Both the position numbers and the translations under genes were made by a program. The notes beneath the pieces are model-generated. The model was not told the DNA's origin, did no database searches, and saw only the letters and a program-made list of their open reading frames with translations. Below, piece by piece: positions 35,431-43,275 of a stretch of DNA of 64,000 nucleotides; positions within the stretch are counted from its first letter, which is position 1, and each line of letters begins with the position of its first letter. Origin of the DNA: Mucilaginibacter gossypii (GTDB lineage Bacteria; Bacteroidota; Bacteroidia; Sphingobacteriales; Sphingobacteriaceae); contig NZ_FNCG01000004.1 of the NCBI RefSeq assembly GCF_900100945.1, positions 186,001 through 250,000 on the forward strand. Reading direction: 5' to 3'.

Positions 35431-36273
35431 ATGAAAAATAAAGTATGGTTGATAACTGGTTGCTCAACCGGTTTTGGCAGGGAATTGGCAAAGCTTGTTT
35501 TGCAATTAGGTTATAGAGCCGGTGTTGCAGCGCGCAATACAGATGACATAAAAGATATCGTTGACGGTTATCCTGAAACAGCAATAGCTCTGAAGCTTGA
35601 TGTCACAAAAGCGGATGATATCAAAGCGGGTGTTGATACTATAACACAAAAATTCGGCACTGTTGACGTATTGGTTAACAATGCAGGCATCGGCTATTTT
35701 GGCGCTATCGAGGAGAGTGAAGAGGAGGAAGTAAGGCGTATGTTCGAGATTAACTTCTTCGGTCTTGCCAACATGACCAAAGCTGTTTTGCCAATTATGC
35801 GTGCGCAGAAAAGCGGCCATGTGGTTAATATCGCCTCTATAGGCGGATTAGTGGCTTTTCCCGCAGTAGGTTTCTATAATGCAACCAAATTTGCTGTCGA
35901 CGGTTATTCCGAAGCGCTATCTAAAGAAACCAAACATCTTGGTATTAAAGTTACGGTGATTGCACCGAGTGGTTTCCGTACCGACTGGGCCGGCCGTTCG
36001 GCTAATAACAGTAAGATCGTTATTGACGACTATAAAGAAACAGCAGGTACAAACAAAAATAATATCCGCGGCTACAGCGGCAAGCAGCCGGGAGATCCGG
36101 AACGTGCTGCCAAAGCTATTGTTGACGCTGTAGAAGCAGAAAACCCGCCCTTGCGTTTATTATTAGGTAAAGCAGCATTGAAAGGGGCGCGCAATAAGCT
36201 GCAGGAGTTACAAAAGGATTTTGATACCTGGGAGGCGACTACCGTAGGCGCCGATTTTCCGGAGGGGGAGTAA
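35431..36273 (+). CDS. short-chain dehydrogenase/reductase
   Basis: A 280-residue NAD(P)-dependent oxidoreductase with a classical SDR fold. The cofactor loop is ITGCSTGFGRELAKL (TGxxxGxG), then NNAGIGYFGAIEES, the catalytic Ser in NIASIGGL, and YNATKFAVDG holding the catalytic Tyr and Lys. AARN after the second beta strand suggests NADPH preference. The substrate is unknown. The C-terminal part (ERAAKAIVDAVEAENPPLRL) is typical of the family often annotated as oxidoreductase/SDR in Bacteroidota. It is separated from the next gene by a 107-bp inverted-repeat element. Confidence 0.93.
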   Translation: MKNKVWLITGCSTGFGRELAKLVLQLGYRAGVAARNTDDIKDIVDGYPETAIALKLDVTKADDIKAGVDTITQKFGTVDVLVNNAGIGYFGAIEESEEEEVRRMFEINFFGLANMTKAVLPIMRAQKSGHVVNIASIGGLVAFPAVGFYNATKFAVDGYSEALSKETKHLGIKVTVIAPSGFRTDWAGRSANNSKIVIDDYKETAGTNKNNIRGYSGKQPGDPERAAKAIVDAVEAENPPLRLLLGKAALKGARNKLQELQKDFDTWEATTVGADFPEGE

Positions 36274-36288
36274 TCGCAGTCAAAGGAA

Positions 36289-36395
36289 ATGTCATTTCGA
36301 CGAGGTACGAGGAGAAATCCTGTACACCTGTTATGGCGGACATGCAAGTTCGCTAAACCGGCGTATAAGATTTCTCCCTGTAGTCGAAATGACAT
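36289..36395. repeat. 107-bp inverted-repeat element (ATGTCATTTCGAC ends)
   Basis: The left end begins ATGTCATTTCGAC and continues to GGAGAAATC. The right end is GATTTCTCC followed by GTCGAAATGACAT. The outer 13 bases and the inner nine bases are exact reverse complements. It lies in the gap after the SDR gene. No coding potential. Confidence 0.8.
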
Positions 36396-36452
36396 CACTA
36401 TTTAAAAATCTTCTTCGTTTTCGTAAATTGCATCCACAATAAACGGAAGCCT

Positions 36453-36770
36453 ATGGGACAGATTGTAATTGTTGCCTATAAACCCAAACCGGGCAAACAG
36501 GAGGCATTGAAGCAACTCTTGAAAACACATGTACCCCGCCTCAAACAGGAGGGGCTGGTAACCGACCGTGAATCAATCATCATGGAAGCTGCCGATGGCA
36601 CCATCATTGAAGTTTTTGAATGGCTGAGTGCGGAGGCTATTGCAAATGCCCATCATAATAAAGCAGTGCAGCAAATGTGGGGAGAATATGCTGAAGTTTG
36701 TGATTACGTTCCACTAAATACGTTGAAGGAAGCCGGTGATTTGTTTGCCGGTTTTGTGCCTGTTAATTAA
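36453..36770 (+). CDS. ABM-fold (antibiotic biosynthesis monooxygenase-like) protein
   Basis: A 105-residue cytoplasmic protein with a ferredoxin-like ABM/dimeric alpha-beta barrel pattern: IVIVAYKPKPGKQEALKQLL, then IIEVFEWLSAEAIANAHHNK and VQQMWGEYAEVCDYVPL. Members include heme-degrading and quinone-forming monooxygenases and many with no known activity. The conserved Asn/Trp/His set of heme-degrading IsdG is not visible, so that role is not supported. The helicase gene starts 12 bases downstream, so the two may be co-transcribed, with no obvious shared role. Confidence 0.65.
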   Translation: MGQIVIVAYKPKPGKQEALKQLLKTHVPRLKQEGLVTDRESIIMEAADGTIIEVFEWLSAEAIANAHHNKAVQQMWGEYAEVCDYVPLNTLKEAGDLFAGFVPVN

Positions 36771-36782
36771 AGAATAGTCTCT

Positions 36783-38192
36783 GTGCCGGTTACTTTAAAT
36801 ACAGATCAAAAAGCTGCTTTCAAGGCAATTCAGAAGTTTCTTGACCATCCTGCAGCAGATGTTTTTGTACTGAAGGGTTACGCAGGTACCGGTAAAACCT
36901 TTTTGATGCAGCACATTGCTCAATGGCTTAAAGAAAAGGAAAGGAAGTTTTGTATGCTGGCAGCTACGGGAAGGGCGGCTACTGTTTTAAGAGGCAAAAC
37001 GGGGTTCTCCGCTTCAACAGTTCATGGCGAGTTATATAATTTTGATAAGATAGACGGTCTTGACGAGGAAACATTGGCCGAAAGCTCAGCATCGGGCATG
37101 GCCGGACAAATGACCATGCAGTTTACAACCCGTTCTGCAGACGCCGAAACCACCATTTATATTGTTGATGAAGCTTCGATGCTTTCGGGCACGCTTACCG
37201 AGGGCAATGGCTTTGCCGTTTTTGGTTCGGGGATCCTGCTTTATGATTTTTTTCAGGTGGCTAATAAAAGCAAGATTATTTTTGTGGGCGATCCCTGCCA
37301 GTTGCCACCCGTAGGGCAAAGCTTTAGTCCGGCGCTTGATACCGACTGGCTGGCCAAACAGCAACGTTTCCCGGTATCGGTTAAGCTCTCAAAAATAGAG
37401 CGCAATAAAGATGATAATGATATTTTGGTTTTGGCGGCGGCTATCCGCACCATGAGCGAAAGCCGGGAGCGCATCAAATTTCCGAAGATTCCGGCATCAA
37501 ACCTTAATAACGTAAAGCTTCACGCTACAGATGATATAATGTTTAACCTTTATGCAGCTAATTATAAGGCCGCAGGCCCCAATAGTTGTTTGGCCATAGC
37601 ACGCAGTAATAAAAAAGTTCAAATGATAAACCGGGACATGCGCCGCGAACTTTTTGGTTCGGGATACGTGCCCCTGCAGGTGGGCGATGTGCTGCTGGTA
37701 ACACAAAATAATTATTCGGTACCGCTCACCAACGGCGATTTTGTAATTGTGAATGAACTTGAAGAAACCGAACAAAAGCTCGGGCTGAAATTTCAAAAAG
37801 TGTTGGTTACCGCGCTGGCTTCGGGGAAGGAGTTTAAGATGCTGATTTCTTTAGATACGCTTGAAAGTTTAAAGGGAAATCTCACTAACGATCAATCCAA
37901 AGCGCTCATTATCGATTTTAATGACCAGATGAAGGCAAAAGGCTTCCATCAAAAAAGTGAACAGTATAGGGAGGCGATGCGCGAAGACCCTTATCTCAAC
38001 TGTCTTAAAGTTTCGTACGGTTATGCTGTAACCTGTCATAAAGCCCAAGGAGGCGAGTGGAACAATGTTTACCTGTTTTTGGATAAGAGCATGTATGGTT
38101 CGCCATACTACGAACTTTGCAAATGGTGGTACACCGCCGTTACCCGCGCAAAAGATGAATTGAATTTGGTAAATGATTGGTGGGTTGCGTAG
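36783..38192 (+). CDS. RecD/Dda-like superfamily 1 DNA helicase
   Basis: A 469-residue ATP-dependent helicase. Walker A is GYAGTGKT at residues 32-39, Walker B is YIVDEASML, and motif III is FVGDPCQLPPVGQSF. The late UvrD_C_2-type motif VSYGYAVTCHKAQGGEWNNV and WWYTAVTRAKDEL (motifs V and VI) complete the SF1B set. There is no RecB or RecC-like domain, so it resembles phage Dda or stand-alone RecD2-type helicases of Bacteroidota. It probably acts in repair or at replication forks. The start is GTG at 36783 (MPVTLNTDQKAAF), 12 bases after the ABM gene. It ends before a REP pair. Confidence 0.93.
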   Translation: MPVTLNTDQKAAFKAIQKFLDHPAADVFVLKGYAGTGKTFLMQHIAQWLKEKERKFCMLAATGRAATVLRGKTGFSASTVHGELYNFDKIDGLDEETLAESSASGMAGQMTMQFTTRSADAETTIYIVDEASMLSGTLTEGNGFAVFGSGILLYDFFQVANKSKIIFVGDPCQLPPVGQSFSPALDTDWLAKQQRFPVSVKLSKIERNKDDNDILVLAAAIRTMSESRERIKFPKIPASNLNNVKLHATDDIMFNLYAANYKAAGPNSCLAIARSNKKVQMINRDMRRELFGSGYVPLQVGDVLLVTQNNYSVPLTNGDFVIVNELEETEQKLGLKFQKVLVTALASGKEFKMLISLDTLESLKGNLTNDQSKALIIDFNDQMKAKGFHQKSEQYREAMREDPYLNCLKVSYGYAVTCHKAQGGEWNNVYLFLDKSMYGSPYYELCKWWYTAVTRAKDELNLVNDWWVA

Positions 38193-38245
38193 GAATAGCT
38201 GTTAAAAAGGAATAAGAAAAAGCATGGGATTGGTGCGATTTAATC

Positions 38246-38348
38246 TTGCGCTCGTTTGCAACGAACGCTTAATGTGGCTTGGCGATTGCATCGCCTTTGC
38301 GTTATAAACGCAAACCCAGGTTACGCACTCGTTACAAACGAGCGCGAG
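38246..38348. repeat. orphan inverted pair of family 1 REPs (BIME)
   Basis: The plus-strand REP is GCGCTCGTT, GC, AACGAACGC, then TTAATGTGGCTT, then GGCGAT, TGC, ATCGCC (38248-38295). A minus-strand REP follows: on the minus strand GCGCTCGTT, TGT, AACGAGTGC, then TAACCTGGGTTT, then a GCGTTTATAACGC hairpin. They lie between the convergent helicase and LytTR genes, 30 kb from the RAYT whose flanks carry the same element. Confidence 0.88.
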
Positions 38349-38384
38349 CTGAAAAAAGCGAACATTTGTAACCTTCTAAGGTTT

Positions 38385-39122
38385 TTATCCCCCCATCTGC
38401 AACCGCTCATTCTTCAACTTCTTCTGCACATCCTGTTTATAATTACGGCCGATAGGTAACTCATGCCCGGCTACATCCATGCTGTAGGCATAGAAAGAAT
38501 CTATTTTGTTCAACGAAACTATAAACGACCGGTGGATCCGTACAAACCTGCTCTCGGGCAGCATTTCTTCAAGCAGGCTGATCTTTTGCCGGGTAATGTG
38601 CACATGGTTATTTACAGCTACTACCTTAACATAGTCGCGCAGGCTTTCTATCCATAAAATATCATTGATGTTAACCTTGATGGTTTTACGGTCTACTTTT
38701 AAATAGATGAAGGTATGCGTATCACTTACAGGTTCTTCATGGGCAATCATAGGTTTGCCTTTGTGCTCGTTAAGCTGATAGATCTTATCAACAGCCCGCA
38801 AAAAGCGCTCAAAAGAAATTGGCTTTAACAGGTAGTCAACCGCATTGAGCTCAAAACCATCAAGGGCGTATTCGCTGTAGGCGGTGGTGAAAATTACTTT
38901 AGGCGGGTTCTTGAGGCTTTTCAGCAGGTCGGTACCTTTTATTCCCGGCATCTGAATATCCAGGAACATCAAATCGATAGGTTTTTGTTGCAAGAGGCGA
39001 AATGCTTCAATACCATCATTGCAGGTAGTGGTGACCTCCATCTCGCTGAAGCGCGCAAGATAGTTTTTCAATACCTCAATGGCATGCGGCTCATCGTCTA
39101 CTATAAGTGTGCGGATTTTCAT
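38385..39122 (-). CDS. LytTR-family response regulator
   Basis: A 245-residue DNA-binding regulator. The receiver domain has acidic residues D9/D10, the phosphoacceptor Asp55 in DLMFLDIQMPGIKGTDLL, a Thr-Thr in VIFTTAYSEYALDGF, and Lys in AVDYLLKPISFERFL. The C-terminal LytTR domain (about residues 140-240) shows FIYLKVDRKTIKVNINDIL, WIESLRDYVKVV and RIHRSFIVSLNKIDSFY. It overlaps the kinase gene by four bases (ATGA), so the two are translationally coupled. In Bacteroidota such pairs often regulate genes elsewhere. The target is unknown. Confidence 0.96.
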   Translation of the reverse strand: MKIRTLIVDDEPHAIEVLKNYLARFSEMEVTTTCNDGIEAFRLLQQKPIDLMFLDIQMPGIKGTDLLKSLKNPPKVIFTTAYSEYALDGFELNAVDYLLKPISFERFLRAVDKIYQLNEHKGKPMIAHEEPVSDTHTFIYLKVDRKTIKVNINDILWIESLRDYVKVVAVNNHVHITRQKISLLEEMLPESRFVRIHRSFIVSLNKIDSFYAYSMDVAGHELPIGRNYKQDVQKKLKNERLQMGG

Positions 39123-40234
39123 GCGGTGACCATTTGTTGTACAGCAGCGTGTTTTATGATTTTCAGGTCGAGGTCAAGCGCCACAAAAAAAGTATCTTCT
39201 TCGTTCACGATCTTCAGCCGTGAGGTATGAGGATACAGCAGGTTGAGCCTTTTGGTCACGTTCTTTAGCCCGATATGTCCCGGCGTATGGGCTTCTTCAA
39301 CAGAGCGTTCGGGTTTGCCGTTGGCTACTTTTAACTTGAAGTGGTTTAGTGTAACACTAATATCAATATTGATCCAGGTAGCGCCCACCTGCTCGCTGGT
39401 GCCATGTTTAAAGGCATTTTCGATAAAAGGTAAAATGAGCAGCGGGGCTATAGTTTTATCTTTCAAATTACCGGTAATGGTAAAGTTAATGTCGATGCGG
39501 TCTTCATAGCGAAGTTTTTCGAGCTTTACATATTGCTGCATCATAAATACTTCCTTCTCCAAAAGCACTTCGTTATCTGAGCATTCATAAAGCATATAGC
39601 GCAGCAGGTCCGACAGGCCAATAATAGCCTGCGGCGATTTTGGCGAGTTGTTGAGGCTTAATGAATAAAGGTTATTAAGGGTATTAAATAAAAAATGCGG
39701 ATGTACCTGGGCTTTCAACGCGTTGAGTTCGGCTTCTAATGCTGCCTGCTTGCGCTCATACCACATTTTAAAAAGTTTAATAGCAAGTACAAACCCAGTA
39801 AACAGGTTAGTCCCTTTAAATGAATTTACCAGGCTTTGCCCATCTGTTAACTGCTCAAAAAACGGACTTTGGGTGGAGGCAATATAACCGGCATCTGTTA
39901 CGTGCATCACCCTGATCAGGTAGGGCGCAACAAAAAGGATTCCGATGGTACGGCTGATAAACATACATGCAAAAACAAGCGGTACCAGCATCATGAAAAA
40001 CATCACATATCGCTTTTCAAAAACGTATTTGGGCACCAGCCAGTAGGCAATGGCATAGTAATACGCAATTTGTATGGGCATGTACAAAAGGTTATTGCGT
40101 AAGGATACCCAAAAATTGGTCTGGAACGAATAAAGCGTCGTGATAAAAAACGATACAAATACCCAAAATATCACGTGCTGCCAAAAGCGCGGCAGCTTTA
40201 TATTATTGAGCAGGAGATCGAAACCGGTATTCAT
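39119..40234 (-). CDS. LytS/YehU-type sensor histidine kinase (PF06580)
   Basis: A 371-residue inner-membrane kinase. Four hydrophobic helices lie in the first 155 residues with no recognised sensor domain. A short coiled coil (RKQAALEAELNALKAQ) leads into the His_kinase motif VHPHFLFNTLNNLYSL with His180. The ATPase part has PFIENAFKHG (N box) and HIGLKNVTKRLNLLYP (G box). It forms an operon with the LytTR regulator. Confidence 0.95.
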   Translation of the reverse strand: MNTGFDLLLNNIKLPRFWQHVIFWVFVSFFITTLYSFQTNFWVSLRNNLLYMPIQIAYYYAIAYWLVPKYVFEKRYVMFFMMLVPLVFACMFISRTIGILFVAPYLIRVMHVTDAGYIASTQSPFFEQLTDGQSLVNSFKGTNLFTGFVLAIKLFKMWYERKQAALEAELNALKAQVHPHFLFNTLNNLYSLSLNNSPKSPQAIIGLSDLLRYMLYECSDNEVLLEKEVFMMQQYVKLEKLRYEDRIDINFTITGNLKDKTIAPLLILPFIENAFKHGTSEQVGATWINIDISVTLNHFKLKVANGKPERSVEEAHTPGHIGLKNVTKRLNLLYPHTSRLKIVNEEDTFFVALDLDLKIIKHAAVQQMVTA

Positions 40235-40470
40235 ATAGCTAATTTACTGTAAAACAGTTTAATTGGGCGGCTTTTAGGATAAAAGTGCGACAAACTGCAA
40301 TCATTTGATGACGAACTACCTGGAGTAAGGCTGCTTCGGTGCATTTTTCAGGTCGGATCTTTATTTGTCGTATTAAAATGCGGTTAATCGTAACTGGCGG
40401 GTTGTGTGCCTACGCTATTTTCATGCCATTTTATGGGTCCTTAATTTTAGTTTATATTAAAAATAACACC

Positions 40471-40782
40471 ATGAAAAAGTTAATTATCACAGTTTGTATC
40501 CTGGCATTTGCAGCAGCTGCGGTGCAGGCTCAAAATAAAATAACAAACGTACGCGGTTTTTGGGTAGTTGAACACAATATTAATTTGCCCCGCGTGCAAA
40601 CCATTAAGTTTTATAACGATAACAATAAGCTGATATACGAAGAAACAGTTTATAGTAAGCTCAACATTAAAAAGAAAAAGACCCGCCTGGCGCTTGACCA
40701 GGTCCTTGACAGGTTGAACGAGCGCACCGCCTATGTTGAAAGTAAAAACCTGGTAATGCTGAGCCTTGATTTAAGGCATTAA
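40471..40782 (+). CDS. small secreted protein of unknown function
   Basis: A 103-residue protein from the ATG at 40471, which begins a clean signal peptide (MKKLIITVCILAFAAAAVQA, then QNKITN). The mature part is about 80 residues and contains VRGFWVVEHNINLPRVQTIK and a Lys-rich segment (KLNIKKKKTRLALDQVLDRL). The FxVVE and YNDxNxLIYEE pattern suggests one small beta domain with a C-terminal helix. No family recognised. It is divergent from the LytS kinase gene, and a terminator follows. Confidence 0.65.
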   Translation: MKKLIITVCILAFAAAAVQAQNKITNVRGFWVVEHNINLPRVQTIKFYNDNNKLIYEETVYSKLNIKKKKTRLALDQVLDRLNERTAYVESKNLVMLSLDLRH

Positions 40783-40807
40783 GACCTTTTTTAAATATAC
40801 GTTTAAA

Positions 40808-40849
40808 AAACCGGTAGCCAGCGCGAGGTATGGCTCCGGTTTATTTTTT
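40808..40849 (+). terminator. terminator after small secreted protein
   Basis: ACCGG and CCGGT arms with an inner CCA/TGG pairing, preceded by AAAAA and followed by TTATTTTTT. Confidence 0.75.
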
Positions 40850-40895
40850 GAATCCTTTTTTCTTAAATCTAACCGTCTTGTGTCTTCAGTTCCCC

Positions 40896-41081
40896 GTCAG
40901 CAGGTAAGCTTCGGGCGAAACCGGGCAGAACAATGCCGGCCTGTGCTGCTGTAGGGGCATAGCAAGTTTTTGCAGAAACGGGGACAACGAGCGAGCGAAG
41001 CAGGGCAAAATAATTGCAGCCCGTGGTTATGCCCGGTTTGCAGGGCAAAGGCCTTGAGCGCAAAGAAGCCTATCTGCTGAC
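40896..41081. repeat. 186-bp inverted-repeat element with structured interior
   Basis: The left end GTCAGCAGGTAAGCTTC and right end GAAGCCTATCTGCTGAC are imperfect reverse complements. The interior is more GC-rich than its surroundings and holds GGGCAGAAC, GGGGCATAGC and CCCGGTTTGCAGGGC words. A hairpin at 41092-41115 (GTTCTTTTT/AAAAAGAAC) follows directly. The element could be a non-autonomous mobile element or a structured RNA. It fills most of the 40783-41200 gap; I see no gene in it. Confidence 0.6.
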
Positions 41082-41091
41082 TTGATTTTTG

Positions 41092-41115
41092 GTTCTTTTT
41101 ATCAAGAAAAAGAAC
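41092..41115. terminator. T-rich hairpin beside the ABC ATPase gene
   Basis: GTTCTTTTT, ATCAAG, AAAAAGAAC. The stem is perfect but AT-rich. It probably belongs to the repeat element at 40896-41081. Confidence 0.45.
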
Positions 41116-41200
41116 AAAGCCAACCCGCGGCGAATGAGCGGGCCGATATCAGTTAACTACAACTAAATATCTTGCTTGCCTTGTAAGCCTAATCGTAGGA

Positions 41201-42199
41201 TTAATACTCCAAATACTTCTCTACCCTTACCGCTACCAAATCTCCCTCGGCATACTTTCCGGTTTCCTCGCTCAAAACCCGTAGGGTAATATCTTCATGC
41301 CTAATGATCAGATCCTCATAAAAACCTTTAAACAACACCTGCTTAACAACCCAGCTTTTGGTTGCCGCTATCAATTTAATTTTGATTTGCTCAGGATAAA
41401 CAACCGCATATTCTTTGGTTATGTCAATGCCGCAAAAACGGGCTTCATGAGCGGTTAGTACGTTGCAATTGGTGAGCAATTGGGCCGTATAAAGAGATTT
41501 GGGATGTTTGTATAGAGCCTTGGGATTGCCATGCTCAACAATTTCTCCTTTGTTTATAACAATGAGCTCATCTGCCATCGATAGTACTTCGGCCGGGTCA
41601 TGGGATACCATGATCACAGTTAATCCAATTTCTTTAACTATCTGCCTGATATCATGCTGTAAACCTTCTCTGAATGAAGTGTCAACCTGGTTAAAAGGCT
41701 CATCGAGCAGTAGTACCTGAGGATGGGTAATGATGGCCCTTGCAATGGCTACGCGTTGCTTTTCGCCGCCGCTCAGGTCGGCCACCCGCTTATCGGCCAT
41801 GGCAAACATGTTGAGCTGTTTAAGCACCCTTTCAGTTTTCTCCTGTTTGGCTTTGAGATCTGTTGCCGGCAGCATAGCAGCCACGTTATCCCAAACTTTG
41901 GCAAACAGGTTAAGATCATCGGTATGCTGGGTTACCATTTTCATGGCATCATGACCGGGGATCAGCTTTTCTTCAGGGCCCCAAATGCGTTCACCTTTAA
42001 AGTAAACGGTGCCTTCATCGGGTGAGAGCAATCCATATAACAAGCGTAGTAAAGTGCTTTTACCGCTGCCACTTTCGCCAATAATGGCGGTGATTTTGCC
42101 CGGCTCAATAATGAGCCCGGTTTTTTTTACACCGGCCTGCTGTTTTCCCGGGTATATTTTACTTATGGCAACTGCCTGCAAAAAAGGAATCTCTGACAT
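41201..42199 (-). CDS. ABC transporter ATP-binding protein with TOBE-like C-terminus
   Basis: A 332-residue cytoplasmic ATPase. I chose the ATG at 42199 (MSEIPFLQAVAISKIY); the alternative at 42208 is TTG. Walker A is GESGSGKST at residues 41-49, the signature is LSGGEKQRVAIARAI, Walker B is VLLLDEPFNQVD, and the switch His is in VIMVSHDPAEV. Residues about 255-332 resemble the TOBE domain of MalK/PotA-type importers for sugars, polyamines or oxyanions. No permease or binding protein is adjacent, so the transporter partner is encoded elsewhere and the substrate is unknown. Confidence 0.9.
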   Translation of the reverse strand: MSEIPFLQAVAISKIYPGKQQAGVKKTGLIIEPGKITAIIGESGSGKSTLLRLLYGLLSPDEGTVYFKGERIWGPEEKLIPGHDAMKMVTQHTDDLNLFAKVWDNVAAMLPATDLKAKQEKTERVLKQLNMFAMADKRVADLSGGEKQRVAIARAIITHPQVLLLDEPFNQVDTSFREGLQHDIRQIVKEIGLTVIMVSHDPAEVLSMADELIVINKGEIVEHGNPKALYKHPKSLYTAQLLTNCNVLTAHEARFCGIDITKEYAVVYPEQIKIKLIAATKSWVVKQVLFKGFYEDLIIRHEDITLRVLSEETGKYAEGDLVAVRVEKYLEY

Positions 42200-42228
42200 C
42201 AGGGGCAAAGATAAACCGTTGATGGTTA

Positions 42229-42411
42229 TGATTACGTTGATTACGTTGATTTCTTTTCTGGGATTACATTGATTGCTTTTATGATTACACCTATTTTATT
42301 GATTACACCGATCGTTTTCGAGATGGGAGCTTGCTGAAGATTATCAAATCATTTTAATCATTCACAACCAAAAATAATCAGCGAAATCAACGCAATCACC
42401 TTAAATCAGCG
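42229..42411. repeat. phrase-like repeat (GATTACnnTGATT words)
   Basis: The left side has direct repeats of ATTACGTTGATT, ATTACATTGATT, ATTACACCTATT and ATTACACCGATC (42230-42313). The right side (42349-42411) has the opposite-strand words AATCATTTTAATCATTC, AATCAGCGAAATCAACG and CAATCACCTTAAATCAGC. It could fold as a long imperfect hairpin. It separates the ABC ATPase gene from the barrel gene. Confidence 0.7.
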
Positions 42412-42412
42412 G

Positions 42413-43243
42413 TCAGAAGCCAAAAGTCAATCCAAACGAGAAGTTTCTCAAGCCTTTTTGATCCGGGCTGTTTTCAAACATATCGTTGAAGTAATACTTG
42501 GCATAAAGACCCATGATGCCGTATCCCATGCGTACAAACACGCCTTTGCGCAGTTTGGCAAAATGATAGTCGTCGTTAAATTTTTGCTTGCCATTTTCCT
42601 CACTGATTTGTTTTACGCGGCCGTTAAGCAAGATGCCAATCTCCGGACCGGCAACTAACCTGAAATAATTCCCCCGGTCATCTTCATGGCTGCGGTAATA
42701 GAACGATAGCGGTATGCGAAGGTAGGTTGATGAAAAACGGTTTTTGCTGAAGTGGATACTGTCCTGAACGTAGGTGAGCACCGGCGCGTTACGCTGTATG
42801 GTGATATCATTACGTAAGCGGATATGGGTCCAGTCGAAACCGCCGGATACATAGATTTTGAAAGCACTGTTAAAGCGATAACCAAATTGCAGTACGTCAA
42901 AGCCAAAGTTGCTTGTTTTCCACTGGCGGTAGCTTAAAAATTTGTTTTTGTCGGATAAAGTAAAGCTCCCGTTGTCAATCAGCGTAGCAAAACCAAGGTC
43001 GATCCTCGAAAAGGTTACCCCGAATGAAAAGCCCGGCGCTTTGTGTGCGTGATAGGTGGTATCAGGCTCATCATTATTAATGTTAACCTGGGTTACGTCA
43101 TCGCCAAAGCCAAGTTTTACTTTAACATGCTTTTTATGTGTAGTGGTATCGGTGGTGTTTTGTGCAGAATCGGCAGGTGTGCTTTGAGCAAAACCAAAGC
43201 TTGCGGCAAGGCATATTGTGATGGTAAAAATAAGGCGTTTCAT
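42413..43243 (-). CDS. outer membrane beta-barrel protein, sigma-operon associated
   Basis: A 276-residue outer-membrane protein with signal peptide MKRLIFTITICLAASFGFAQ. A Thr/Lys-rich linker is followed by alternating beta strands ending in the outer-membrane terminal pattern LRNFSFGLTFGF. It resembles the porin-family/OMP_b-brl type. It is third in an operon with the ECF sigma factor and the putative anti-sigma factor, with a 32-base gap. Role unknown; a membrane reporter or target of the sigma system is plausible. The 3' end meets the repeat at 42229-42411. Confidence 0.8.
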   Translation of the reverse strand: MKRLIFTITICLAASFGFAQSTPADSAQNTTDTTTHKKHVKVKLGFGDDVTQVNINNDEPDTTYHAHKAPGFSFGVTFSRIDLGFATLIDNGSFTLSDKNKFLSYRQWKTSNFGFDVLQFGYRFNSAFKIYVSGGFDWTHIRLRNDITIQRNAPVLTYVQDSIHFSKNRFSSTYLRIPLSFYYRSHEDDRGNYFRLVAGPEIGILLNGRVKQISEENGKQKFNDDYHFAKLRKGVFVRMGYGIMGLYAKYYFNDMFENSPDQKGLRNFSFGLTFGF

Positions 43244-43275
43244 ATGTTGTGGTATGTCTATAGTTCGCTAAGATA

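Noticed and set aside
36453-36770. Heme-degrading monooxygenase (IsdG-like) role for the ABM protein
   Set aside because: Tempting because of the heme genes 9 kb away, but the IsdG Asn/Trp/His residues are not visible and the gene is not linked to the heme operon.
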